The notes beneath the pieces were generated by a model that saw nothing but the letters and a program-made list of their open reading frames with translations, did no database searches and had not been told where the DNA came from. A stretch of 64,000 bases of DNA, from NCBI RefSeq assembly GCF_022662015.1, contig NZ_JAKMCM010000002.1, positions 248,001 through 312,000 of the forward strand. Direction: 5' to 3'. Each line of letters opens with the position of its first letter. Position 1 is the first letter of the stretch. Both the position numbers and the translations under genes were made by a program. Source of the stretch: Aestuariivivens sediminicola (GTDB lineage: Bacteria > Bacteroidota > Bacteroidia > Flavobacteriales > Flavobacteriaceae). Shown here one piece after another: positions 23,221 through 32,624 of the stretch.

Positions 23221-25092
23221 ATGTTTATGAAAAATAGTATGTTTCTTTTGTTGTTGACGGTTCAGCTATCTCTTCCTGCTCAGCATCCTTTACTTCGTCG
23301 AGCGCCTCAGGCAGTACTTTCTCATTTCAAAGCAGATCATCCACGTTTAATATTGACGGATGACAGACTGAACGAATTGAAAGTTCTGTCGAAGTCAGAT
23401 ACATTGCTGCAGCGCTACATAAATGACGTCATAACAGCAGCAAATCGATATTTGGAGGCTACACCTTTAGAGCACACACTTATTGGTCCGCGTTTGTTAC
23501 ATGTAAGCAGAGCTTGTCGTGCTCGTATTTATGCCCTGGGGTTAGCGTATAGATGGACTGGTGAAGACCGATATGCAGCGGCTGCAAAACAAAATTTGTT
23601 GCAGGTGGTGTCCTTTATGGATTGGAATACCTCACATTTCCTGGATGTCGCCGAAATGTCGCATGCCGTTGGTGTAGGATATGATTGGCTGTATGCCTAT
23701 TTGAAGCCCGATGAAAGACTAACGATTAAAGAAGGATTAATAAAACATGCCTTAGAACCGGGTAAGAATGGGCTTTCCGGAAAGGATCTAGGTTATAACG
23801 GATGGCCAAAAGACGAGCATAATTGGAATCAGGTGTGTAATGGGGGTTTGATAGTTGGCGCTTTGGCTATTGGGGAGTCGGACCCCGAATATGCAGATTT
23901 TATCGTTTCTAAGGCTGTGGCTTCGCTTCCTTATGCATTACTTAATTATGGACCCGATGGCGCTTGGATGGAAGGGCCTGCCTATTGGAATTATGCTACG
24001 ATGTATACGGCTTATGGACTCGAAGCTATGCGGACAGCATTAGGTACTGATTTTGGTCTTTCTGAAATTGAGGGTATGGCAGAAACAGGCTACTTTATGA
24101 TGTATTGTGAAGGCCCGACAGGCTATATGTTCAACTTTGCTGATAGTGCTGAAAGGAACAGGATGGGTTCATCCCCCTGTATGTTATGGTTAGCCAATAG
24201 ATACGGCAATGAGTCATTTGCGAATCATGAACATGCCGTCATGAAATCTTTAGAAGCAACACCAGAACATGTCATCTGGTATTATCCCCCCTCCTTGTCC
24301 GATCAACCCAAGGAGTTGGTCAAATATTTTGACGGCGATGTGGAAGTCATGATGTTTCGCAGCGAATGGGATAATCCGAATGCTTTATTTTTCGCCATAA
24401 AAGCGGGATATAATGCCGTAAATCATGGGCATCTGGATCTTGGTAATTTTGAATTGGACGCGTTGGGGGAGCGCTGGGTTCGTGATTTAGGTAGTGATTA
24501 TTACAATTTACCTGGATATTTTGATAAAAGAAAACGGGGTGAGCGCTGGCAATATTACAGGATGCTTTCGGACAGTCATAATGTGCCAATGCTAGGAGAA
24601 AGAAGTCAGGATGTATTGGGTAATGCCAAATTTATAAAAGTAAAAACAATGTCTGAAACCCCATTTGGAATTATTGACTTGAGCACAGCTTATCCCGCAG
24701 AATCGTGGCAAGTTACTCGGGGAGCGCTACTTTTAAAAGGGCACCAGGGAATTCTAATTCAAGATGAAATAACACCAAAACATCCTACACCATTGAAATG
24801 GGGTATCACCACTGATGCTCAGATTAAGATTTCTGAGAACGGAAAATTGGCCATGCTTAACATCAAAGAAAAAAGATTGGAAGTGAGACTTTTATCTCCG
24901 GAGCATGCCCGATTTACCCAACAATCCGCGGTACAGTTAGCACCTCAAAAAATAAATCAGGGCGTGCGTAGGCTGGAAATAAAATTGGAAGAAATTAATG
25001 CGGAGACGACCATTTCCGTCCTGTTTGCCCCGCTTTGGGCGGATGGTCATCAGGTGAAAACGCCCAAAGTGAAATCGATGCAAGAATGGTGA
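23221..25092 (+). CDS. Heparinase II/III-family polysaccharide lyase
   Basis: 623 residues. A signal peptide (MFLLLLTVQLSLPAQ near the start) sends it to the periplasm. Residues 35-330 form the alpha/alpha-toroid typical of heparinase/alginate-lyase enzymes (YDWLYAYLKPDER, HNWNQVCNGG, GPAYWNYATMYTAYG). The Heparinase_II_III domain from about 375 has the conserved NHGHLDLGNFELDALG with catalytic His and the RWVRDLGSDYY Tyr segment. It would cleave uronic-acid polysaccharides by beta-elimination; alginate or a glycosaminoglycan-like algal glycan is likely. No SusC/SusD pair is adjacent. Confidence 0.88.
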   Translation: MFMKNSMFLLLLTVQLSLPAQHPLLRRAPQAVLSHFKADHPRLILTDDRLNELKVLSKSDTLLQRYINDVITAANRYLEATPLEHTLIGPRLLHVSRACRARIYALGLAYRWTGEDRYAAAAKQNLLQVVSFMDWNTSHFLDVAEMSHAVGVGYDWLYAYLKPDERLTIKEGLIKHALEPGKNGLSGKDLGYNGWPKDEHNWNQVCNGGLIVGALAIGESDPEYADFIVSKAVASLPYALLNYGPDGAWMEGPAYWNYATMYTAYGLEAMRTALGTDFGLSEIEGMAETGYFMMYCEGPTGYMFNFADSAERNRMGSSPCMLWLANRYGNESFANHEHAVMKSLEATPEHVIWYYPPSLSDQPKELVKYFDGDVEVMMFRSEWDNPNALFFAIKAGYNAVNHGHLDLGNFELDALGERWVRDLGSDYYNLPGYFDKRKRGERWQYYRMLSDSHNVPMLGERSQDVLGNAKFIKVKTMSETPFGIIDLSTAYPAESWQVTRGALLLKGHQGILIQDEITPKHPTPLKWGITTDAQIKISENGKLAMLNIKEKRLEVRLLSPEHARFTQQSAVQLAPQKINQGVRRLEIKLEEINAETTISVLFAPLWADGHQVKTPKVKSMQEW

Positions 25093-25186
25093 TTTTTAAC
25101 GGTTCAATCGTATTCGAGTCAATAGACTATGAAATGTATGGTCCACTGAAAGTTAAAAATAACCACATACTCTTTTTCCGGACCAT

Positions 25187-26029
25187 TTATTTTACTTCGA
25201 GCAATCCCCATACCGGTTTATGATCGGATAATGGTTTTTCCATTTCAATAATATTACCGTCTAGAACGTTCATTTTAGAGGGATTATACATAATATGGTC
25301 GATGACTTCACCATTGCCATGGTCCTCTGGTACCAGTGCATTGTATGTATTGCGTTTTGTACAATCTATGCCCAATGCTTTCCAATGAACATCGAGGTTG
25401 ATATCTATAAACATTTTGTGATAGGCGTTTATGCTGTCTTTATGTATTGGTATGAAATTAAAGTCACCAGCCACTATAGCTAACTCTTTATTTTGACGTT
25501 CTTTTAAATAATTAACAAAAGTTTGGACTTTGTTCGTAGTCTCATCAATATGGGCCTGATCTCTCCATCCAAAGGGAAAATGAACAGAATAAATAGTAAA
25601 TTCAGTATCGTTAATTTTTGTTTGAGCTCGGGTAGCGGTATGAAGTGTATCGGCCATCAAAACTTCCTCAGGATGAAATAAAGGGGTCCTGCTGGCAATC
25701 GTTTTGTACTTATCTTCATGTCCTGCGGTGGAGTACTTACCGACTACAATATGATTCAGGCCCAGTATCGAACCTACCTCCTTTGTCCAATCTCCGCCGG
25801 GCGCCTCAGAAAAACAGATCACATCAAAATTATAGCCTTTGAGAGCCTCTCCGATTTCCGATGCCGAGGCATTTTTACTGTACTCCACGTTATATGCTGC
25901 TAATTTAACTTGGTTAGCCTTGTCTGACGGAACTGATTTGCTGCCTGTTTTTTTTCCGCAAGAGAAAAGTAAGAGGGCCATTAGAAAAAGAAGTGTTGAT
26001 CTCATTCCCATAGATTTAATTGCGTTCAT
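25187..26029 (-). CDS. Endonuclease/exonuclease/phosphatase-family lipoprotein
   Basis: 280 residues. The N-terminal lipobox LLFSCGKK predicts an anchored envelope protein. The EEP fold shows AAYNVEYSK, the metal Glu in CFSEAP, AGDFNF, GEVIDHIMYN and the C-terminal SDHKPVWG. Members cleave phosphodiesters in DNA, lipids or sugars; the lipoprotein location and the neighbouring glycan enzymes point to an extracytoplasmic phosphoester, but the substrate is unknown. Convergent with the lyase; ATGGTCC/GGACCAT between them could form a weak shared terminator. Confidence 0.82.
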   Translation of the reverse strand: MNAIKSMGMRSTLLFLMALLLFSCGKKTGSKSVPSDKANQVKLAAYNVEYSKNASASEIGEALKGYNFDVICFSEAPGGDWTKEVGSILGLNHIVVGKYSTAGHEDKYKTIASRTPLFHPEEVLMADTLHTATRAQTKINDTEFTIYSVHFPFGWRDQAHIDETTNKVQTFVNYLKERQNKELAIVAGDFNFIPIHKDSINAYHKMFIDINLDVHWKALGIDCTKRNTYNALVPEDHGNGEVIDHIMYNPSKMNVLDGNIIEMEKPLSDHKPVWGLLEVK

Positions 26030-26059
26030 AATGGTTAAATATAATGAAGTTTACTGAGT

Positions 26060-29000
26060 TCAATCTTTCATAAAGAGCATGAATTCCTTTATTTCCTTCT
26101 GTGAAAGGGCTTTATCAAAAATCATCAGCTGATCGATATAACCGTCAAATACACGGTCAGGGTGGCTCGCATTTCGTCCAATATTCCATGGATGATCTGT
26201 TGTACCTGTAAAATTAATACCCTCTTCCAATGGTTTTGTTACCATGAGTTGTCCGTCTATATAGAGTTTTAAGTTTTGTTCGTCACTGACGCCGGCAAGG
26301 TGATGCCAGTTTCTGTTCCAGTCTTCAGGTAAAAGCGTATAGGCTTCCCCACGTTGATATCCACCGGAATAATAATTCACTTCTGTATTACTTGCCCTTA
26401 CCTGAATGACGTTCAAATCACCTTTGCTGATAATATCGGAAAAATTTTTTTCATCTAAAGGATAAACCCAAAGCATCATGGTCATAATCTTTCCGTTGGC
26501 AATGTTATCATACTTAGGATGGTTGGGAATTTCAATATAGGCCGTTCTGAAAGCGTTCGTTTTTATTGCTTTTCCAAAAATACCATCCACCCATTCGACT
26601 GCACCATGCACGATTGCGGGATTATGTAAATAGGAGAAATCTTCTATAACCGATACGCCAGGACTGTTAAAATCATAAGCCATTATAGGTTTAATACGTT
26701 TATTGTATACTACTTCTTCAGAAAATTCAGGCCCATAAACCAACAAGGTCTCAGCTTTTGTTTTACCCACCTGAATTTCATAATGTCCCCCCTTAGGAAA
26801 CGTTTTTTCGAATCTTATGTTTTTAGCCTCTCCCGGTTCCAAATGCAGTGTTAACTGGTCAGTTATTTTACCGTTTATCACTAATTCAACACGTTCCGTT
26901 CCTGCGAAACTCCCAATATTTTTCAATCTCGTTTTAATTTCAACGTCAGTATTTGTCTTGGCTATAGATGGTAACGGCAGTTTCAAACTTTCATAACTAA
27001 ATTCAGCCTTTTTATCTGCTTCTATTTCAAATGTTTTAGTTCCTTCCTCGTTTATTCTAATTGTGTATGTGCCGGGTTTATAAAATTTTAGAGAAGTAGT
27101 TTTAAAGGTATGACCCGGGCCGTCAACAAGAAACCATTTTGTTGTTTTTATCTTGTCGTTAATAAAAATAGTTATTGGAACAGTGCCTGCACAGGCAGTA
27201 TTATTCTCTATTAATATAGAAATTTCCACGGGATCTCCTGCTCCAAATTTATTCTTTGAAAGCCCCCATTCTTCTATTTTAAATTCCGGTGATGTCTTAG
27301 TCTCTGAAAATGGTAAAGCACTATGATGAATAGCTCTGATGTTTGGTTTTTCACCCATTTTAAAGGTTAGCGTACCACCTGAAACTATGTCCTGATGACT
27401 CAGCCAAAGATTGGAGTATTCTTGAGCATTCAAACTTACGGATTGTATGTATTTATTTTTTTTTGACACCTCCTTGGAATGGATAACAAATGGCTTACCG
27501 CCGAAGGGTGAAATAGTAACTTTTTCAAAGCGCGGCGTTCCAATAACATATTCCGCTTTTCCCGGACAAACAGGATAAAAGCCCATTGCACTAAAAACAT
27601 ACCATGCCGAAAGTGCTCCTAAATCGTCATTTCCGGAGATTCCACCAGGATGATTGCTGTAATCCAAATCAAGAATATTTCTCACAGTTTCCTGTGTTTT
27701 CCATGGTTGCCCTGCATAGGAATACAAATAGGCATTGTGTAACTGTGGTTCATTGTCATGAAAATAGTGTCCGGTATAAAAACAGGTATCCAATTGTTTT
27801 ACAAATTCTTCGTTTCCACCGGCCAGATTGATTAAACCCTGAATATCATAGGTACATGTCCAATTGTATGACCATTTGTCCCCTTCACTGTAACCTCCTT
27901 CTGCCCAGGCTCCTGATTTGGTTTTTGCCGTCATAAACTTGGTTTCAGGATTATAAATATTTTTAAAATACGTGCTCTTTTCTAGAAGTTGACTGTAATC
28001 GGATGCTTTTCCAAGTTCTTTGGCTATTTGGGCCATTGCCCAAAAATTATAAGCGTATTCCATTGTTTTAGTAACCGAGTAACCTATTTCGGCAGGCACG
28101 TAATTGTGTTCATAAAAGCTTTTTATATCCTTTCTGCCATAGGGCGGGATCATCAGACTGGTCTCCATGGCCTTGTAGGCTTTTTTAATATCGAAATCAA
28201 TTCCTTTAAAATAGCTATCAGTCAGAATAGGAATGTTGTGAACGCCTGTCATGGGTCCTGGATCCATTAGCCCGTCCTTTTCATATTGATCGAGCACAGA
28301 TTGAACCATATCTTTTTGAATCTCCGAATCCAGCAGGGTTAACAGGGGTTGTTTGCACCTATAGGTATCCCATGGTGAGAGATTAGCATAACGATTTGGT
28401 TCTTTCACATCTGAAATAATCTGTGGAGCCAAATAAGTATGGTAAAGGGCAGTGTAAAACAATTCTTTATCGGTTGCATTGTTGCCTTCTACAATGATGC
28501 GATTTAACTGTTCATTCCATACATCGTGAGCCGTATCTTTTATTAAATTAAAATTCCAATGCGGAATTTCAGCATTAAGATTAGCAATTGCTTTTTCCTT
28601 TGATGTTGGGGAAAATCCAATTTTTACTAAAACTTCAGACACATTGCCCTTGAGACTGAGAAGAAGACCGTTACCATTAAAATTAACGGTATCCAAAGGG
28701 GCATCGAACATCAAAACAAAATGGTAACCATGACTTTTTCCAGTAATCTTACCCGCAGGGTCTTGATGGGCTTCGTCGAGGTCATGGATTAAAATGGCGT
28801 TTGATTCTCCCATTTCAAAAGTGAATCTAAAAAAGGCTGCATGAACAGTAGCTGTCATTTCTGATCGAACTGCATAATCCTCTAAAAACACCGAATAGTA
28901 ACCTGGTGTTGCGATTTCATTATCATGTCGAAAAGACGATCCTACTGTTGCTATGTCGGAAAAATCACCTCTAACAGGCATAATCTGAAAATTGCCTTTA

Positions 29001-29263
29001 GAACCATGAGGATAGCCACTGATATGATTCAGTAGACTGAAGGATTTTATGAACCGTGTGTTATAGTGATAATCCTCCGGGGTTGCCTGCACCATTCCGA
29101 ATGGTAGGACCGCCCCAGGATAAGTGCCTCCATTTGCTTCCCAAATGGATGGGCGTATTGAATTTTCAGTTCCTATAAAGGGATTTACAAAGTCAACGGG
29201 TTGCTGTGTCCAGGCAACAAATGCCCAGAAAGTAATGGTGAAAGAAAGAAATTTATTCTTCAT
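26060..29263 (-). CDS. GH92 alpha-mannosidase-like enzyme with CARDB-like and LamG domains
   Basis: 1067 residues, longer than the usual 750. A signal peptide is followed by the GH92 domain (about 22-650): VDFVNPFIGTENS, YPGAVLPFGMVQATPED, HISGYPHGSKGN, and the catalytic-site stretch HPGGISGNDDLGALSAWYVF. Two immunoglobulin-like CARDB-type modules follow (about 670-860), then a LamG/concanavalin-like domain (about 890-1060; WHHLAGVSDEQNLKLYIDGQ). GH92 enzymes are calcium-dependent exo-alpha-mannosidases. The LamG tail may bind substrate. It lies 30 bp upstream of the EEP gene and probably shares its transcript. Confidence 0.88.
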   Translation of the reverse strand: MKNKFLSFTITFWAFVAWTQQPVDFVNPFIGTENSIRPSIWEANGGTYPGAVLPFGMVQATPEDYHYNTRFIKSFSLLNHISGYPHGSKGNFQIMPVRGDFSDIATVGSSFRHDNEIATPGYYSVFLEDYAVRSEMTATVHAAFFRFTFEMGESNAILIHDLDEAHQDPAGKITGKSHGYHFVLMFDAPLDTVNFNGNGLLLSLKGNVSEVLVKIGFSPTSKEKAIANLNAEIPHWNFNLIKDTAHDVWNEQLNRIIVEGNNATDKELFYTALYHTYLAPQIISDVKEPNRYANLSPWDTYRCKQPLLTLLDSEIQKDMVQSVLDQYEKDGLMDPGPMTGVHNIPILTDSYFKGIDFDIKKAYKAMETSLMIPPYGRKDIKSFYEHNYVPAEIGYSVTKTMEYAYNFWAMAQIAKELGKASDYSQLLEKSTYFKNIYNPETKFMTAKTKSGAWAEGGYSEGDKWSYNWTCTYDIQGLINLAGGNEEFVKQLDTCFYTGHYFHDNEPQLHNAYLYSYAGQPWKTQETVRNILDLDYSNHPGGISGNDDLGALSAWYVFSAMGFYPVCPGKAEYVIGTPRFEKVTISPFGGKPFVIHSKEVSKKNKYIQSVSLNAQEYSNLWLSHQDIVSGGTLTFKMGEKPNIRAIHHSALPFSETKTSPEFKIEEWGLSKNKFGAGDPVEISILIENNTACAGTVPITIFINDKIKTTKWFLVDGPGHTFKTTSLKFYKPGTYTIRINEEGTKTFEIEADKKAEFSYESLKLPLPSIAKTNTDVEIKTRLKNIGSFAGTERVELVINGKITDQLTLHLEPGEAKNIRFEKTFPKGGHYEIQVGKTKAETLLVYGPEFSEEVVYNKRIKPIMAYDFNSPGVSVIEDFSYLHNPAIVHGAVEWVDGIFGKAIKTNAFRTAYIEIPNHPKYDNIANGKIMTMMLWVYPLDEKNFSDIISKGDLNVIQVRASNTEVNYYSGGYQRGEAYTLLPEDWNRNWHHLAGVSDEQNLKLYIDGQLMVTKPLEEGINFTGTTDHPWNIGRNASHPDRVFDGYIDQLMIFDKALSQKEIKEFMLFMKD

Positions 29264-29976
29264 TACATTGAGTTGTTATCATTTTCTATTGTTCGAAATA
29301 AACACAACTTAATAGGTTTTGTTTCGAGACAACACACGGTTTGTATTCACTCTTTGAATTTTAATGAATAACTAAACAGATAGACTAGTTATCTTCTCAT
29401 ATGCCAGCTCACAAATCAAATATATTAAATGCCGTAAGATAAAGCGTGTATTAGACTAATGGAGTTATAAACAGTCGTCTTAAAAAGCTAAATCGGCTGA
29501 AAGATTGTGTCGAGGTTATTCTATATTCAGACCGATATCCGATTCTTAGTTCTTTATTCGTGCGGAGTGAATAATTTTAAAACTGACCAATTAACCTATG
29601 TGGCATACACTGCTTTGGGAGAGTAATATGATCGCGCTGTTATGGTGAAGGACTTTAAAACAGGAAAAAGGATACTAACCGCTCATCAAGATGAAATTCA
29701 AGTTATAAAACTTAATGAAGAGTGGCCTGGAAGATATTGATATTCCCTGAGCGTTACAGATGCACTTTCATTGTGTTTTTTTACTAAATTAATTGATAAT
29801 TCCCCTATCAATGCTTGTGCGTGTTCTGTTTAAAATTCATAAAAAGGGATAGCATTCTAAATGAGTTAACTGATGTGCATCAATTCATTGTTCATCTGTT
29901 CTAATTAAATTAGAAAATCAATAAATATGATGGTGAGGAAAATCATAAGACATTTAAAAGCCATAGCCTGTAAGGA
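29264..29976. other. Long intergenic region with possible gene remnant
   Basis: 713 bp without an intact gene. On the plus strand, the frame from about 29579 to 29833 reads as protein-like (YVAYTALGE, VMVKDFKTGKRILTAHQDE, IKLNEEWPGRY, YSLSVTDALSLC) but is cut by TAA at 29624 and TGA at 29738. This looks like a decayed gene end, but I cannot name the family. No promoter or terminator stands out. Confidence 0.35.
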
Positions 29977-32379
29977 TCACCTTCTTCTACCTGAATAGGT
30001 CATCGCTTCCCCCTTCCCAAAACCATAGCTTATTCCAAACGTAAAAAAACGGCCGCGTTGTTCAAAATTGTAGACTTCAAATGTAGGCTGATTTATAAAC
30101 CGTTCCTCAATCCTACTGGCAAATACATCTCGGATTCCCAGGTTAAGAACTATTTTACCTTTTAATATTTTTTTTCGCAATCCAAAATCCATAAAGGCAT
30201 AACCACTTTGTTCGCCCTGTACCGTTTCGAACCCGGATTGGTAATTTCCATTCAATTCGACGTCAATGTCAGACGGGAGCCCTATTTTAGATCCTAAACG
30301 GGTTGACCACTGCCGACCTGTAAAGTCAAAAACCTGACTTTCGAAAGTTCCTTTGCGATCAAAATAATTGAAATTGAAATCACCCGTCAGGGTAAGCCAT
30401 GTATTCGGACTCCACTTTCCGTTGGTTTCAAAACCAATGGTTGAATTTGTGCCTATGTTTTCCGGTCTCCTTACGGTAACGTTGTTTTCAAAGGTTGAAA
30501 CACGTACAACGACGTCAGTGGTATAACGGTGGTATAAACTGGAACTCATCGAGGCTTTTCCAATAGTGTAAATACTGGTCAATTCATATGAATTGGTAAA
30601 TTCAGGTTGAAGGTTCGGATTACCGACCCTGATATTAAAATTATTCCTGATATTAAAAAAGGGGTTCAAATCCCATAAGCGGGGTCTAAAAATACGTTTA
30701 GAATAGCCAAGCTGAAGCGAAAAATTCTCACTCCATTTATAGGAGGAGTGAACCGTCGGGAAGAGGTTGGTAAAATTCCGTGAATTGGCTTCGTTCGTAT
30801 TGGTAAGAAGTGTGTTAAGATCGGTGTTTTCAACTCGTAGCCCTAATTTAATGCCCCAGATGTCATTTTCGTAAGCACCGGTGGCATATATGCCCAATAC
30901 CTTTTGGTTCCATTCAAAATTGTTGGTTAGGTTGTCATTCGTAACGTATACATTATCTATTAAATCCTTTACTGTAAAATCGTTGCCCACATCATTAATC
31001 ACATATTGAGCCCCTGTTTCAATAGTGTATTCTTCTGATAGGGGGTCGACATAATCTGCTTTAAAGGTGTAATCTGCCTGTTGAAACGTGGTGGCTGTCC
31101 TTTGATTGTTATCGACATTATCGCCTTCGAGAGTTGTATCTGTGAAAAAAGAGGCCTGATCTTTGCCGAAAAAACTTCCCAAAGCACTCAATTGAAAGGT
31201 GTGTTCTTCGTTGTTCGGGAACGTTTTCTTCCAGTTGAATTCGTATTGCCATTTCGGATTATCGGCATCTGTAGTTTCCTTTCGCACCCATTTGGATATC
31301 AGATTGTTTTCTTCGAAAAAACTAAAATTGGTTTCCGACGGCTGGTCTTCAATCTCATAAGCAAAATTGCCTGAAAGGGTAAACACATTGAATTCGTTCA
31401 GGTGATAGTCAGTACCCAGTGTAATATTGAAAAACGTCTCATTTCGAAATTCTTTGCCTTTACTGAAAACTGTTTCACCATTAATGAGGTTGCTGTTCTT
31501 GGCTTCATTATTCTCGGGTAACGAACGGTATCCAACTCCAAATTGTGTGAATAGATTAAATTTTTCTGTCCTTCGGTTTATACTACCTCCAATACTGTGA
31601 TTATCCGGAGATCCCGTATTTGCAGAAATCGAACCGTTCCATCCTTCTTTGTCTTCTTTTTTTATGATAATGTTCAGTATACCCGATGTCCCTGAAGCTT
31701 CATATTTAGCCGATGGATTGGTGATGACCTCAATACTTTCAATCATATCTGCCGTAATGGTGCCCAAGGCGTTACTCGACTGATCTGCAAGAACTGAAGG
31801 TTTACCGTTTATCAAGATCTGTACACCACTGCTCCCGCGTAAGGTTATGGCACCTTCAATACTGACATTCACTGAAGGGACATTATTTAAAACTTCGAGA
31901 GCACTCATTCCGGTCGAACTTATATCTTTGCCCACATTAAATACACGCTTATCTAGTTTAAACACCGTTTTGGATACCTCGCCGGTTACATCCACTGCTT
32001 CAAGTGCTTGGTTATTCGGTTCGAGGTGAACGATACCTAAATCTACTTTCCCATCGACTACCTGAAACTCCGAAATGGATTTCGTCTTATAGCCCATAAA
32101 ACTAATTTCGACGTAGAAATCCCTGCTATAGGTTTTTATTTTAAACGAACCATTGTCAGTTGTTGTAGCACCGGTTATTAGTGATCTGGATGTTGCATCG
32201 TATAGGGCGACAGTTGCATATGGAACGGGTTGACCTGACGCATCCTCAACCAAAGAACCCACGATTAAAATGGATTTTTCCTGGGCTAGTGCCATACTTA
32301 GGTTAAACATTAAAACCCAAAAGAAAATGGTATTTTGAAAATATTTTCGAATAAATCCAAGCCACTGTTTAATTATCAT
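29977..32379 (-). CDS. Outer-membrane beta-barrel receptor (TonB-dependent-receptor-like, OMP_b-brl_3)
   Basis: 800 residues. After an N-terminal export signal come a CarboxypepD_reg-like domain (about 40-125; GSLVEDASGQPVPYATVALYD), a plug domain (about 140-240; LEVLNNVPSVNVSIEGAITLRGSSGVQILINGKPS) and an outer-membrane barrel of the OMP_b-brl_3 type to the C-terminus (SYGFGKG end). Such receptors are thought to handle peptides, metals or glycans; it is not a SusC. The upstream region carries spaced TTAAC-like boxes similar to those before the GLPGLI gene at 62597. Confidence 0.86.
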   Translation of the reverse strand: MIIKQWLGFIRKYFQNTIFFWVLMFNLSMALAQEKSILIVGSLVEDASGQPVPYATVALYDATSRSLITGATTTDNGSFKIKTYSRDFYVEISFMGYKTKSISEFQVVDGKVDLGIVHLEPNNQALEAVDVTGEVSKTVFKLDKRVFNVGKDISSTGMSALEVLNNVPSVNVSIEGAITLRGSSGVQILINGKPSVLADQSSNALGTITADMIESIEVITNPSAKYEASGTSGILNIIIKKEDKEGWNGSISANTGSPDNHSIGGSINRRTEKFNLFTQFGVGYRSLPENNEAKNSNLINGETVFSKGKEFRNETFFNITLGTDYHLNEFNVFTLSGNFAYEIEDQPSETNFSFFEENNLISKWVRKETTDADNPKWQYEFNWKKTFPNNEEHTFQLSALGSFFGKDQASFFTDTTLEGDNVDNNQRTATTFQQADYTFKADYVDPLSEEYTIETGAQYVINDVGNDFTVKDLIDNVYVTNDNLTNNFEWNQKVLGIYATGAYENDIWGIKLGLRVENTDLNTLLTNTNEANSRNFTNLFPTVHSSYKWSENFSLQLGYSKRIFRPRLWDLNPFFNIRNNFNIRVGNPNLQPEFTNSYELTSIYTIGKASMSSSLYHRYTTDVVVRVSTFENNVTVRRPENIGTNSTIGFETNGKWSPNTWLTLTGDFNFNYFDRKGTFESQVFDFTGRQWSTRLGSKIGLPSDIDVELNGNYQSGFETVQGEQSGYAFMDFGLRKKILKGKIVLNLGIRDVFASRIEERFINQPTFEVYNFEQRGRFFTFGISYGFGKGEAMTYSGRRR

Positions 32380-32462
32380 TCCTTTTTCTTCAATTTTGGC
32401 TGTAAAAATAAGTTTTAATTTGAAGAAATATAGGACACTTTAGCAGTGTTATAGAGAATTTT

Positions 32463-32488
32463 AATAGACATTTAACAGGTTTTAACAT
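32463..32488. promoter_or_regulatory. Tandem TTAA(C/T) boxes upstream of the outer-membrane receptor
   Basis: TTAAT at 32463, TTAAC at 32474 and TTAAC at 32484 are spaced 11 and 10 bp, on one face of the helix, about 85-110 bp upstream of the receptor start at 32379. The pattern resembles the boxes at 62502-62538 and could be a response-regulator operator. Confidence 0.35.
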
Positions 32489-32624
32489 CATTTTTGAATT
32501 GTAATTCACATCGTTATTGGTTTTAAAAAAAATCAAGTTTAATCGATAGTTCTTTGGGATAGGGGATAGATGTTGTTATGCATAGCGGTAGCGCTTTCCA
32601 AATCACTTAAAGGACGCCATTGGT

